Source: Trinickia symbiotica | GTDB taxonomy: Bacteria; Pseudomonadota; Gammaproteobacteria; Burkholderiales; Burkholderiaceae | Length of the DNA: 64,000 nucleotides | Direction of reading: 5' to 3' | Assembly: GCF_002934455.1 (NCBI RefSeq) | Contig: NZ_PTIR01000001.1 | Coordinates: 434,001 to 498,000, forward strand | In this document: piece after piece, positions 16,420 to 23,830 of the stretch | Layout of the letters: each line of letters starts with the position of its first letter | Numbering within the stretch: position 1 is the stretch's first letter | Program-made: the position numbers and the translations under genes | Notes under the pieces: generated by a model | The model's database searches: none | What the model was told of the DNA's origin: nothing | Seen by the model: the letters and a program-made list of their open reading frames with translations, nothing else

Positions 16420-17439
16420 TCATGGCGCGGCCACTCGGGCGACGATCTGCTCGATCAGCGCCTGTGCGAGCTCCTGGCGGCGAAACTCGTAGATCGGCGT
16501 GAAGAAGACGCGATGACCGAGTGCCGCGGCGAGCACGGCATGAATATCCTCGGGCGTGAGATGCGAGCGTCCGGCGAGCCATGCGCTGACACGCGCCGCG
16601 CGCAAGAGCGCGCTCATGCCGCGCGGGCTCGCGCCCGCGAGGACGAGCCGATCCATCTCGACGCCCTCGAGCGCAATGCCGAAGCGCCGCGGATTCTCCG
16701 TCGCCTCCCAGATGTCGAGCACATAGCGCTCGATCGTCTCGCTCGCCTGGATCGATTGCTGGATCGCGGCGCCGATCGCATTGAGCTCTTCCCAGGCGAC
16801 AACGCCGGGCCGCACTTCGCCGATCAGCGCATCGGCATCGTGAAACGCCGTATCGAACACGAGGGCGCGGCGCACGGCGCTGTCGGCGGGCGTCGGCATG
16901 TTGAGCTCGAAGAGAAACCGGTCGCGCGCGGCCGATGCGAGCTCGAACGTCTCTTCCTTTTCGACCTTGTTGCGATCGGCGAACACCGTCATGTGCGGGA
17001 AGCGATATTCGCGGTCGAATGCCGAGACCGAGCGCTCGGCCATTGCCCTCAGCAACAGCGACTGGACTTGCGGGCGCGCGCGGTTGATTTCGTTGAAGAA
17101 GAACGTGGTGAGCCGCTCACCGTGACGCAAAAGCGGTCCCGGGTCGATGCGCGGCTTGCCCTCGGCGTCGACGTAGGTGTGGTAAACGAGGTCGCCCGGC
17201 ATGAGGTCGATCGTGCCTTCGACGCGCTCGAACTCGCCGCCCACGGCGCGCGCGAATGCGCGCAGCACCGTCGTCTTGCCGACACCGACGCCGCCTTCGA
17301 GCAGCACGTGGCCGCGCGCGAAAAGCGCCACGTTGATGAGGCGGATCGTCTGCTGCTGCCCGATCACGACCTTGCCGACTTCGTCCTCGAGGCGCAATGC
17401 GTTGCCGCGCCAGTCTTGAAGCTTCTCGCCCAATGCCAT
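16420..17439 (-). CDS. mxaR: MoxR-family AAA ATPase (MxaR)
   Basis: A 339-residue MoxR ATPase. Walker A is GGVGVGKTT (Lys55) and Walker B is FFFNEINRARP. The sensor-like segment is FADRNKVEKEETFELASAARDRFLFEL and the C-terminal lid contains ASPRGMSALLRAARVSAWL. MoxR proteins act as chaperones with VWA proteins, here probably MxaS, C and L, to mature methanol dehydrogenase. I chose ATG at 17439 because GAGGAG stands 8 bases upstream. An in-frame ATG at 17478 would add 13 Arg/Ser-rich residues. It is the first gene of the mxaRSACKL run, so the promoter should lie in 17440-17831. Confidence 0.92.
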   Translation of the reverse strand: MALGEKLQDWRGNALRLEDEVGKVVIGQQQTIRLINVALFARGHVLLEGGVGVGKTTVLRAFARAVGGEFERVEGTIDLMPGDLVYHTYVDAEGKPRIDPGPLLRHGERLTTFFFNEINRARPQVQSLLLRAMAERSVSAFDREYRFPHMTVFADRNKVEKEETFELASAARDRFLFELNMPTPADSAVRRALVFDTAFHDADALIGEVRPGVVAWEELNAIGAAIQQSIQASETIERYVLDIWEATENPRRFGIALEGVEMDRLVLAGASPRGMSALLRAARVSAWLAGRSHLTPEDIHAVLAAALGHRVFFTPIYEFRRQELAQALIEQIVARVAAP

Positions 17440-17831
17440 CGATCGGTCTCCTCGCCGGCCGCCCGCCGAGCTTCTCACGCGCTAAGCAGGCTTCATGCCG
17501 AGCAGGTACGGCGACACAGCGGGCCGCGATGCGAATCATCGTCGAGCAGAGACGGGCACGCCCCGGCACGCGGCGAATCGATCGCTGGCGCACGGCGAAG
17601 TCGGGCAGCGCGAGCGCCGTCGGTTGTCACGGGCGCGCAGGACAGACTGTCACCGAAATCGCGCGAATTGGCCTATCGAGCATCGCTCGGGACGGGCGGC
17701 TCGGCGCGAACCGAAAGGAAACGAAAGGGGCGATAAAGAGACGCGACTCGAGCGCGCCTGTCGATCGCAGCGCCGACGGCGAGATCAAGGGGCTCGCCCG
17801 AGAGAAACCAGGCGACCCGCGAACCGGGATC
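17440..17831. other. intergenic region upstream of mxaR
   Basis: About 390 bases with no convincing gene. Open frames here are short and Arg/Ala-rich. The promoter of the minus-strand mxaR operon should be here, but I found no clear -35/-10 pair. A purine-rich patch with two GAAAGG units is at about 17709-17730. Confidence 0.5.
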
Positions 17832-17918
17832 TTACCGGCCCACCCGATAAAAGAAGAGCACCGTGCTGCCGGCGAACATGCCGAACAACGCGAGCCCCAT
17901 TGCCATTGCCAGATCCAT
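17832..17918 (-). CDS. 28-residue single-span membrane protein, unidentified
   Basis: A very small frame from ATG 17918 to TAA 17832. A strong purine-rich ribosome-binding site (AGGGGGG) sits about 5 bases upstream of the start, which is why I call it. The peptide begins MDLAMAMGLALFG, forms one hydrophobic helix over most of its length and ends in a Tyr-Arg-x-Gly-Arg basic tail (inside-positive orientation). I do not recognise a family. Small peptides of this kind often join respiratory or transport complexes. Its location next to mxaR may be chance. Confidence 0.5.
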   Translation of the reverse strand: MDLAMAMGLALFGMFAGSTVLFFYRVGR

Positions 17919-18156
17919 GCATCCCCCCTGACGAGGCGCGGCCCTTGCGGACGCGTGAACGAGAAAAGCGGCCCGGCGAACAGGCAGCGGGCGCGAAGGC
18001 GCATTATCGGCGAGTCCGCGCCGGGGACAAAACCCACGATTTCCCCACCAAGGGTTTTTCCGGAGCCCAACCTCGCGCACAATCACGGTTTCGGCCCGAG
18101 CGTCCGGCGGACGGCCGAAGCGAGCCATCACCCACTTCGCGCGAGAACCGAACCGA

Positions 18157-19074
18157 ATGACACTCTTTCAACAGCACGACATCGTAGAACTGGCAGACGG
18201 CGACTCGCTGCTGCGCGTCGCTCCGCAATTCGGCGGCCGCCTTCTCTCGTGGACGATCGGCGACGAGCCCATCGTCTTCTGGCCCGACGAAGCCGACTGG
18301 AGCCAGCTCGCGCGCGTGCGCGGCGGCAATCCGCTGCTCTTTCCGTTTCTGGCGCGTCACCGCGTCGACGGCCGCATCGGCGAGTGGCGCGACAAGGCGG
18401 GCGTCGTCCGCGCGCTGCCGATGCACGGCTTCGCCCGCGACCTGCCGTTCTCGCCGGCGCTCGACGCCGACGGCCGCGGCATCCGCATGACGCTCGCCGA
18501 CACCGACGAAACGCGCAAGCAATACCCGTTCGGCTTTCGCTTCGAAGCCGAGTACCGGCTCGTCGATGCGTGCACGCTCGACGTCACGCTGACGACCGCC
18601 AACACCGGGGATGCGCCGCTGCCCTACTACGCGGGCCACCATTTCTATTTCGCCGTGCCGCACGCGCTGCGCGGCGAAACGACGCTCGAGCTGCCGCCGA
18701 CCGTGCGGCGCCGGCAGCGCGAAGACGGGTCGATCAGCGCGCCCGAGGCGGGCGAGCCGCGCTATACGCTCGACGAAGCGCGCATCCACGACCGCTTTCA
18801 TTGTCTGCAAGGCGTTCCCGCGCAACCGGTGCTGCTCACCTGCGCGCCGCTGGGCAAGCGAATCGAGATCGACCTGAACCGGCCAGGCTCGATGCCTTGG
18901 TACGCCGTGACAAGCTGGACGGAGAACGAGCGTTCCGACTTCTACTGCGTGGAGCCGTGGCTCGGGCTGCCCGACGCCATTCACAACGGATTCGGCCTGC
19001 GCTGGCTCGCGCCCGGCGAGCAGGAACGGGCAGCGCTCAGAATCGGCGTCTCGCTCACGGCCGGGAAGCCTTGA
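18157..19074 (+). CDS. aldose 1-epimerase (galactose mutarotase) family protein
   Basis: A 305-residue beta-sandwich epimerase that would interconvert alpha and beta anomers of a sugar or sugar phosphate in the cytoplasm. Conserved features are FGGRLLSW near residue 25, the His pair in YYAGHHFYFAVP (about residue 165) and the catalytic Glu in YCVEPWLGLPDA (about residue 272). ATG at 18157 has no good ribosome-binding site, so the start is less sure. It stands alone between the mxa block and nlpD-like gene and has no obvious link to C1 metabolism. Confidence 0.85.
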   Translation: MTLFQQHDIVELADGDSLLRVAPQFGGRLLSWTIGDEPIVFWPDEADWSQLARVRGGNPLLFPFLARHRVDGRIGEWRDKAGVVRALPMHGFARDLPFSPALDADGRGIRMTLADTDETRKQYPFGFRFEAEYRLVDACTLDVTLTTANTGDAPLPYYAGHHFYFAVPHALRGETTLELPPTVRRRQREDGSISAPEAGEPRYTLDEARIHDRFHCLQGVPAQPVLLTCAPLGKRIEIDLNRPGSMPWYAVTSWTENERSDFYCVEPWLGLPDAIHNGFGLRWLAPGEQERAALRIGVSLTAGKP

Positions 19075-19325
19075 GCGTCGCTTTTTAACGGCCCTTGGAG
19101 CGCGTCTTTTGACCGACGTTCCGGCATTCGGCGGTTCGATCGATTGAAAACCGGGCGCACCCGCTCGAGCCGCCCGTCCGCGCCCGGCAAATTTCGGCCG
19201 AAACGGCGGCGGCACGCTCGCACCCGCTAAAATCAGACGTTTTTCTCGCGCCGCGCCCTCCCGGGCTTCGCGCGCGCGAAGCGAAATCTAAGCAATCGTG
19301 GAAGTCGAAGTCCAAGCGAGGTTCA

Positions 19326-20060
19326 ATGCTGAGAACAACAATGAAGCGGCTCGCCTGCCTGCCGCTCGCGGCCGTGCTCGCCGCATGTGGCACGGCGCCT
19401 GTCGAACCGGGGTACTACCGCGTCGAGCGCGGCGATACCGTGACGCAAATCGCGCGTGAGCATCGCCAGTCGGTCCAGAGCATCATCCGTTGGAACAACC
19501 TGTCGAATCCGAACGCCATTGAAGTCGGCCAGGTTTTGCGCGTCGAGGCGCCCGGCAACGTCGCGTCGACGAGCTCGAACGGGCCGCGCGCGTCCGCCGA
19601 AGCAACGCCGCGCGGCACGACGTCCAACGCCGGCGCGGCAAACCGAGACGCGGCGCGCGCCGCGTTCGGGTCAGTGCCGGCGGCACCGGCCAATGCGATC
19701 AAGCTCATCTGGCCGACGCAAGGCACGACCGTGCGCGGCTTCGACGGCGGCAGCTCAAAGGGAATCGACATCGCGAACTCGGCGGGCACGCCCGTCGTCG
19801 CGGCGGCACCGGGTACCGTCGTCTATGCGGGCGACGGCCTGCGCGGCTACGGCAACCTGGTCATCGTCAAGCACAATGCCGACTTCCTCACGGCCTATGC
19901 GCACAACCGGAAGCTGCTCGTCAAGGAAGGACAAGCGCTCGCGCAGGGCCAGCAGATCGCGGAAATGGGCGATACCGACAACGATCGCGTCGCGCTGCAC
20001 TTCGAGCTGCGCTACAAGGGGCAGTCGATCGATCCGGCGCGCTATCTGCCCGCTCGTTGA
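19326..20060 (+). CDS. NlpD-like LysM/degenerate M23 lipoprotein
   Basis: A 244-residue outer-membrane lipoprotein. The signal peptide ends at the lipobox VLAAC (Cys21). LysM domain at about 28-78 (YYRVERGDTVTQIAREH), an Ala/Thr-rich linker, then an M23/LytM domain at about 120-244. The usual HxxxD zinc motif is replaced by SSKGIDIA, as in E. coli NlpD. The protein is therefore probably a non-catalytic activator of peptidoglycan amidases during division. RYKGQSIDPARYLP is the standard NlpD ending. ATG at 19326 has GCGAGG just upstream, and a second in-frame ATG is at 19341. It is not in the surE-pcm-nlpD-rpoS context. Confidence 0.88.
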   Translation: MLRTTMKRLACLPLAAVLAACGTAPVEPGYYRVERGDTVTQIAREHRQSVQSIIRWNNLSNPNAIEVGQVLRVEAPGNVASTSSNGPRASAEATPRGTTSNAGAANRDAARAAFGSVPAAPANAIKLIWPTQGTTVRGFDGGSSKGIDIANSAGTPVVAAAPGTVVYAGDGLRGYGNLVIVKHNADFLTAYAHNRKLLVKEGQALAQGQQIAEMGDTDNDRVALHFELRYKGQSIDPARYLPAR

Positions 20061-20152
20061 GGGCAAGGCTCGAGGCCGCCGCGATTCGGACAACACGCGC
20101 CGCTTGCTAAGGACAACCCGCGCAAGCGCCCCGCGGCGTTCGCCGCCGCCGA

Positions 20153-20686
20153 TCAACTCCAATCGTCCATGTCGTGCTTGAGGGTATGCCGGTTGGCGAT
20201 CAACGTCTCGACGCTCGGTTCGTTGTTCATCGCACGTTGGATCGCGAGTTTCGTCGCCTCGTAATTCGTGCGGTACATGTCCTTTTTGTCGAGATTCGGG
20301 TCCGTTACGCATCGCGGGTCGATCCAAACGAGGCTGATGATGCAGAGCTCGTTCGCCAGATCCTTCGGCAGGATGCCTTCGATCAGACAATCGACGACGG
20401 CGTCCGCGGTGGCGGACTGCACCACGCCGCCGAAAAGATCGATGGTCGCCATATCCCTTAGCGTGACCTTGGGGACGATCATGGTGGCGGGCCGTACCAT
20501 TTGATTGCACGCGCGAATCGCGAACATCGCCGTGTGCCCTTTGCTTTGCGCCATCATGCTCGCGAACGCATGGCCGACCGGGCCGTCGACGCGGCCGATC
20601 AATATCTCCGGCATCGCATCGGTCGCTTGGCCTTCGGCGGCCAGTACGGTCGCCTCGCCGGCGCGAAAGGTCAGATCGACTGCCAT
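20153..20686 (-). CDS. formaldehyde-activating enzyme (Fae) homologue lacking the active-site His
   Basis: A 177-residue protein clearly related to Fae, which condenses formaldehyde with tetrahydromethanopterin. Matches to the family include GPVGHAFASMMAQSKGHTAMFAI-type core, PATMIVPKVTLRD, EGILPKDLANEL and the near-identical YEATKLAIQRAMNNEPS. In true Fae the segment before LLIGP reads AHIDL with a catalytic His. Here it is AMPEI, so that His is Met25. ATG at 20686 has AAGGAG 8 bases upstream. Such divergent paralogues (Fae2/Fae3 type) exist in methylotrophs with unclear roles. It could be a formaldehyde sensor or binding protein rather than the enzyme. Confidence 0.88.
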   Translation of the reverse strand: MAVDLTFRAGEATVLAAEGQATDAMPEILIGRVDGPVGHAFASMMAQSKGHTAMFAIRACNQMVRPATMIVPKVTLRDMATIDLFGGVVQSATADAVVDCLIEGILPKDLANELCIISLVWIDPRCVTDPNLDKKDMYRTNYEATKLAIQRAMNNEPSVETLIANRHTLKHDMDDWS

Positions 20687-20906
20687 GGGGAAATCTCCTT
20701 CGAAAGTATGGGGGAGGGTTGGGTTGCTCGAAGAGACGGCCAGACGCAAGGAAGGTGCCGGGCGCCTAACGGCGGCACGCCGCGCTCGGAATGCCGCGCG
20801 GGATGGGAAAGCCCGTTGAGACGAGCAGTTGGCGCGCCGCGCCGTCGAGCGCTTTCGCGGGCGTGCCGTTGCGCAAAGTGTCAGCGTTTCGTTACACATT
20901 GGCGCA

Positions 20907-20936
20907 GCGCAAAAAAAAGCCCGGCGAGGCCGGGCC
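20907..20936 (-). terminator. Rho-independent terminator, minus strand
   Basis: Read on the minus strand, GGCCCGGC, loop CTC, GCCGGGC is followed by a run of eight T. It would stop transcription coming from the cytochrome b561 gene (21391-21921) before it enters the Fae-homologue gene, so the latter likely has its own promoter between 20687 and about 20900. Confidence 0.75.
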
Positions 20937-21256
20937 AACGGGGGTTCGGCGCATTAAGGCAAAGGACCGGTTCGCCATGCGCCGAATAGGAATTTAGCCG
21001 CTTCACACGGAATCGACAATCAATTAATTCGTCTTTCGAACCTAATGGCCGGCAGAGACGAACTAATGTCAGAGACTCATGGAGGAAAGCGCACACAACG
21101 GCCAACTGAGTCGAATGCACTTTCGCATCGGCGCTCGGCCTTGTCTGTTGGGGCAGACACACGGTTGCGGGAGCCGTAGCTATCGTTATTCTCCCGATTT
21201 TCAGATTTATTGCCGGCTATTCTTCTGGATTTACCGATTTATTTTGTCAGCGCAGT

Positions 21257-21276
21257 CCGCGAGGACCTCCTCGCGG
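21257..21276. repeat. perfect 9-bp inverted repeat
   Basis: CCGCGAGGA, two bases, TCCTCGCGG, a tight GC-rich hairpin within the AT-rich patch. There is no T-run on either side, so it is not a clear terminator. It could be an operator or part of a small RNA. Confidence 0.5.
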
Positions 21277-21327
21277 AGCCGGTCAAAAGACACTACGTCC
21301 GCGCTGATTTCAAACACCCGAGGATTG

Positions 21328-21368
21328 AATCGGGGGCAATGCCCACATATTGATTTGAATCCCCGATT
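21328..21368. repeat. 8-bp inverted repeat downstream of cytochrome b561
   Basis: AATCGGGG (21328-21335) and CCCCGATT (21361-21368) form perfect arms with a 25-base loop, 22 bases beyond the minus-strand b561 stop. It may help end that transcript, but no T-run follows. Confidence 0.35.
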
Positions 21369-21390
21369 GCTCGAAAGATGAGTCGCGCGC

Positions 21391-21921
21391 TCACGCCATC
21401 CGGCGCAACACGCCATCGCGCAGGAAGAAGTGGTGGAAGAGCGCGGCGGCCACATGGAGCCCGACCAGTCCGAGCAGCGCCCATGCGACGACCTGATGCA
21501 CATCGCCCATTTCGTGACCGAGGGCGGACCCCGTCGCCGACAGCGGCGGGAGCGGTATCGCGCCGAAGAGCGTCACGGACCAGCCGCGCGACGAAGCATT
21601 GATCCAGCCCAAGACCGGCTCGACGAACAAAAGCACGTAGAGCAGGATATGCGTCAGCCACGCCACTTGACGCATGAACGGCGTCGCTTCGACGACATCG
21701 GGCTCACGACGTATGAAGCGCCAGACGATGCGCACGATCATGATGGCGATGATGGCGGTCCCCAGCTCCAGATGCCAGGTAATGAGCCCGACAGGCTGCG
21801 TGCCGCGATGAATGTCTGGCATCGTCCAGGCAACGACGTACTGGGCAACCAGCAGAACGACGATGAGCCAGTGCAGCAGGCGTGCGAAGGGATCGTATTT
21901 GGAAAGAGTGGCTGAGCTCAT
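21391..21921 (-). CDS. cytochrome b561 family membrane protein
   Basis: A 176-residue four-helix cytochrome b. Hallmarks are the first-helix LLHWLIVVLLVAQYVVAW with its heme His, the second-helix WHLELGTAII, and the later HQVVAWALLGLVGLHVAAALFHHFF with two ligands. ATG at 21921 (MSSATLSKYD) gives the standard family length, and the open frame upstream of it is not membrane-like. These proteins oxidise or reduce the quinone pool, and some remove superoxide. It is the second b561 in the window and not closely similar to the one at 2441. Confidence 0.9.
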   Translation of the reverse strand: MSSATLSKYDPFARLLHWLIVVLLVAQYVVAWTMPDIHRGTQPVGLITWHLELGTAIIAIMIVRIVWRFIRREPDVVEATPFMRQVAWLTHILLYVLLFVEPVLGWINASSRGWSVTLFGAIPLPPLSATGSALGHEMGDVHQVVAWALLGLVGLHVAAALFHHFFLRDGVLRRMA

Positions 21922-22095
21922 CGGCAGGTACTCGGTTTCGTGGATCGTCGGTCGAAAACGCGCCGATTTTAACGCACGCCATTCCACCGACGTAGTGGCG
22001 CGGCGTTGCCATTCGTTAACCGAGCACGCTGACCGATGCCGCGCGGGCGAGCGGCCAGGAGGAGAGAGCCGCATCGAACCGCAATCGCACCTCTT

Positions 22096-22284
22096 TTATT
22101 GCGGTGGGGTCGCGCCCGGCGCACCGGGGGCATCGATCATCGCCGGCGGGCGCGTGTCCGTCGGCACGCCATGGTAATCAGGCGGATCCTGCGGTGCGCG
22201 ATGGTGATGGATGGTGGCATCTCCACAGCCGGCCAGCATGGAGACGGCGGCCGCGGCCGCCACAGCGAATCGTTTCATGAGCAT
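22096..22284 (-). CDS. small lipoprotein, unidentified
   Basis: A 62-residue frame with a signal peptide and lipobox MLAGC (Cys20), then a short His/Pro-rich mature part (DATIHHHRAPQDPPDYHG, then Pro/Ala-rich). The start may be 22284 or the ATG at 22278, and neither has a strong ribosome-binding site. No family is recognised. The HHH cluster might bind metal, but the mature peptide is too short to say more. Confidence 0.6.
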   Translation of the reverse strand: MLMKRFAVAAAAAVSMLAGCGDATIHHHRAPQDPPDYHGVPTDTRPPAMIDAPGAPGATPPQ

Positions 22285-22530
22285 TCCGTGCAGAGGGGAA
22301 CCGCGAGTCTAAACGAAATGCGCCCCACGCCGCCGTCAACGCATCGCGAGAAAGGGCCGCTGCGCGCAGAGATCGAAATCAGGCGCCGACGTCGTCCGGG
22401 TCGATCGAGCGTGGCGCTTTGGTGCTGATTCCTGTCGCCCGCCAAGCTGCCCCCGAGTGTCCTAATATGTATTCGTCGCCCGCGGTGGCGTGCATTTTCG
22501 TCACCCGCAATGGCGGAAGGAGGAATTGCC

Positions 22531-22701
22531 ATGGACGCTGAATCGATCGCCGGCCTGGTCGGACTCGCGGTGGGGCTGCTCGTGCTCTTCGCGCTGACGG
22601 TCTTCGAGTCGCTCTCATACAAGCGTGAACACGGCGAGGGCTTCATCCATCACTGGCTCGCGGCCCATCATATGTTCGACTGGCATCGGACGAAGCACTG
22701 A
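22531..22701 (+). CDS. 56-residue membrane protein, unidentified
   Basis: Starts at ATG 22531, preceded at proper distance by AGGAGGA, which decides the start against the ATG at 22510. One hydrophobic helix (about residues 6-27, IAGLVGLAVGLLVLFALTVF) is followed by a charged tail with several His (HHWLAAHHMFDWH). The family is unknown to me. It stands alone between the lipoprotein and the LysR gene. Confidence 0.6.
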   Translation: MDAESIAGLVGLAVGLLVLFALTVFESLSYKREHGEGFIHHWLAAHHMFDWHRTKH

Positions 22702-22731
22702 TCGCCGTTTTCTCTCGAACCCGCGGGTCGT

Positions 22732-23670
22732 CTAGACGCGCGTATGCCGACGCAATGCGGCCTCCTCGGCCGCGAGCGTCTGAGGGAGTTGCTCGCGCAG
22801 AAAGTCGACCCACGTGCGGATTTTCGCATCGAGGTATTCGCGCGACGAATAGAGTGCGTGAATCGTCATTGGCTCAGTCGTATATTCCGGCATGATCCAG
22901 ACGAAGTCACCATTGGTGAGCCAGCGCATGGCCGTATAGGTCGGCAAGACGGCGATGCCCATTCCCTCGCGCACCGCAATCGCCATCGCGTCAGCGCCGT
23001 TGACCTGGAACGGCGCCGGCGGCAGCGTGTAGGACTCGACGCCATGAGGTCCGTCGAAATTCCATTTGTCGAACACCGAGCCCGGTGTGACGAGGCGCAG
23101 GCAGACATGATTCGAAAGGTCGCCCGGCGTCTTCGGCACGCCATGCCGCTCGAGGTAGGCCGGTGATGCGCAGGCAATGCTGAACGCGCTGCCGAGCCGC
23201 TGCGAGACGAGCCCCGAGTCGGGCAGGTGGTAGCCGAGCACCACGGAAACGTCGTAACCCTCATCAAGCAGATCCGGGATTCGCTGCGACAACGTCAGCT
23301 CGACCGAGACGTCGGGATACCGCTGCTGGTATCGGCCGACGGCGGGAACGATGTAATGACCGCCGAAACTCGCCATGGCGTGGATGCGCAATCTGCCCGA
23401 CGGACGAGCATGCGCGTCGCTCGCTTCCGCCTCCGCCTCCTCGACGTAGGCGAGGATCTGCTCGCACCGCTGCAAGTAGCGCTTGCCTGCTTCGGTCAAT
23501 GCAATACGCCGTGTCGTCCGGTTCAAAAGTCGCGTGTGCAGATGCGCTTCCAGATCGGACACCGCGCGCGAGGCATAGGCCGTCGTCGTATTCAGGTGTT
23601 GTGCCGCCGCAGTGAAGCTTCCCGACTCGACGACACGCACAAAAACGCGCATGTTTTGCAGCGTGTCCAT
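22732..23670 (-). CDS. LysR-family transcriptional regulator
   Basis: A 312-residue LysR regulator. The winged helix-turn-helix at about 1-60 includes FVRVVESGSFTAAAQHLNTTTAYASRAVSDLE. The substrate-binding domain from about residue 90 is of the type that clusters with CrgA-like regulators (SGRLRIHAMASFGGHYIVPAV). ATG at 23670 is chosen by alignment to the family start MDTLQNMRVF. It is divergent from an efflux operon starting at 23831. By analogy with AaeR it may activate that operon in response to an aromatic acid. That is inference. Confidence 0.92.
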   Translation of the reverse strand: MDTLQNMRVFVRVVESGSFTAAAQHLNTTTAYASRAVSDLEAHLHTRLLNRTTRRIALTEAGKRYLQRCEQILAYVEEAEAEASDAHARPSGRLRIHAMASFGGHYIVPAVGRYQQRYPDVSVELTLSQRIPDLLDEGYDVSVVLGYHLPDSGLVSQRLGSAFSIACASPAYLERHGVPKTPGDLSNHVCLRLVTPGSVFDKWNFDGPHGVESYTLPPAPFQVNGADAMAIAVREGMGIAVLPTYTAMRWLTNGDFVWIMPEYTTEPMTIHALYSSREYLDAKIRTWVDFLREQLPQTLAAEEAALRRHTRV

Positions 23671-23702
23671 ACTATCCCCTGTTGATCCCACGCAAGAAGA
23701 TT

Positions 23703-23719
23703 GTTGCACGATCGGCAAC
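23703..23719. promoter_or_regulatory. candidate LysR operator
   Basis: GTTGC, seven bases, GCAAC: a perfect inverted repeat containing a T-N11-A LysR signature. It lies in the divergent region between the LysR start (23670) and the efflux operon start (23831), about 70 bases upstream of the -10 of the latter, where LysR activators usually bind. Confidence 0.5.
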
Positions 23720-23787
23720 CTAGATTGTCTCAATTACTGTAAAGATCCCTTACACCGTTACGACTTATTCGACAATCGGCCGAAAAA

Positions 23788-23793
23788 TATAAT
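23788..23793 (+). promoter_or_regulatory. -10 element of the efflux operon
   Basis: A perfect TATAAT 38 bases before the GTG start at 23831. No good -35 is present 16-18 bases upstream (TTATTC at best), which suits an activator-dependent promoter. Confidence 0.5.
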
Positions 23794-23830
23794 CGGCGGT
23801 AGTCGATACCGCCGCCCAAGGAGAACAGTC

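Larger units (their letters stand above)
20687..21390. other. intergenic region with AT-rich patch
   Basis: About 700 bases without a convincing gene. Base composition falls sharply at about 21181-21240 (near 38% GC by my count, against about 65% around it). The region holds a minus-strand terminator (20907-20936) and two hairpins (21257-21276 and 21328-21368). Short frames on both strands, for example plus 21079-21381 and minus 20881-21162, have no recognisable protein character. Confidence 0.5.

Noticed and set aside
18029-18059. Hairpin AAAACCC / GGGTTTTT before the mutarotase gene as a terminator
   Set aside because: The stem is short with a 16-base loop and stands upstream of a gene with no plus-strand transcription unit ending there.
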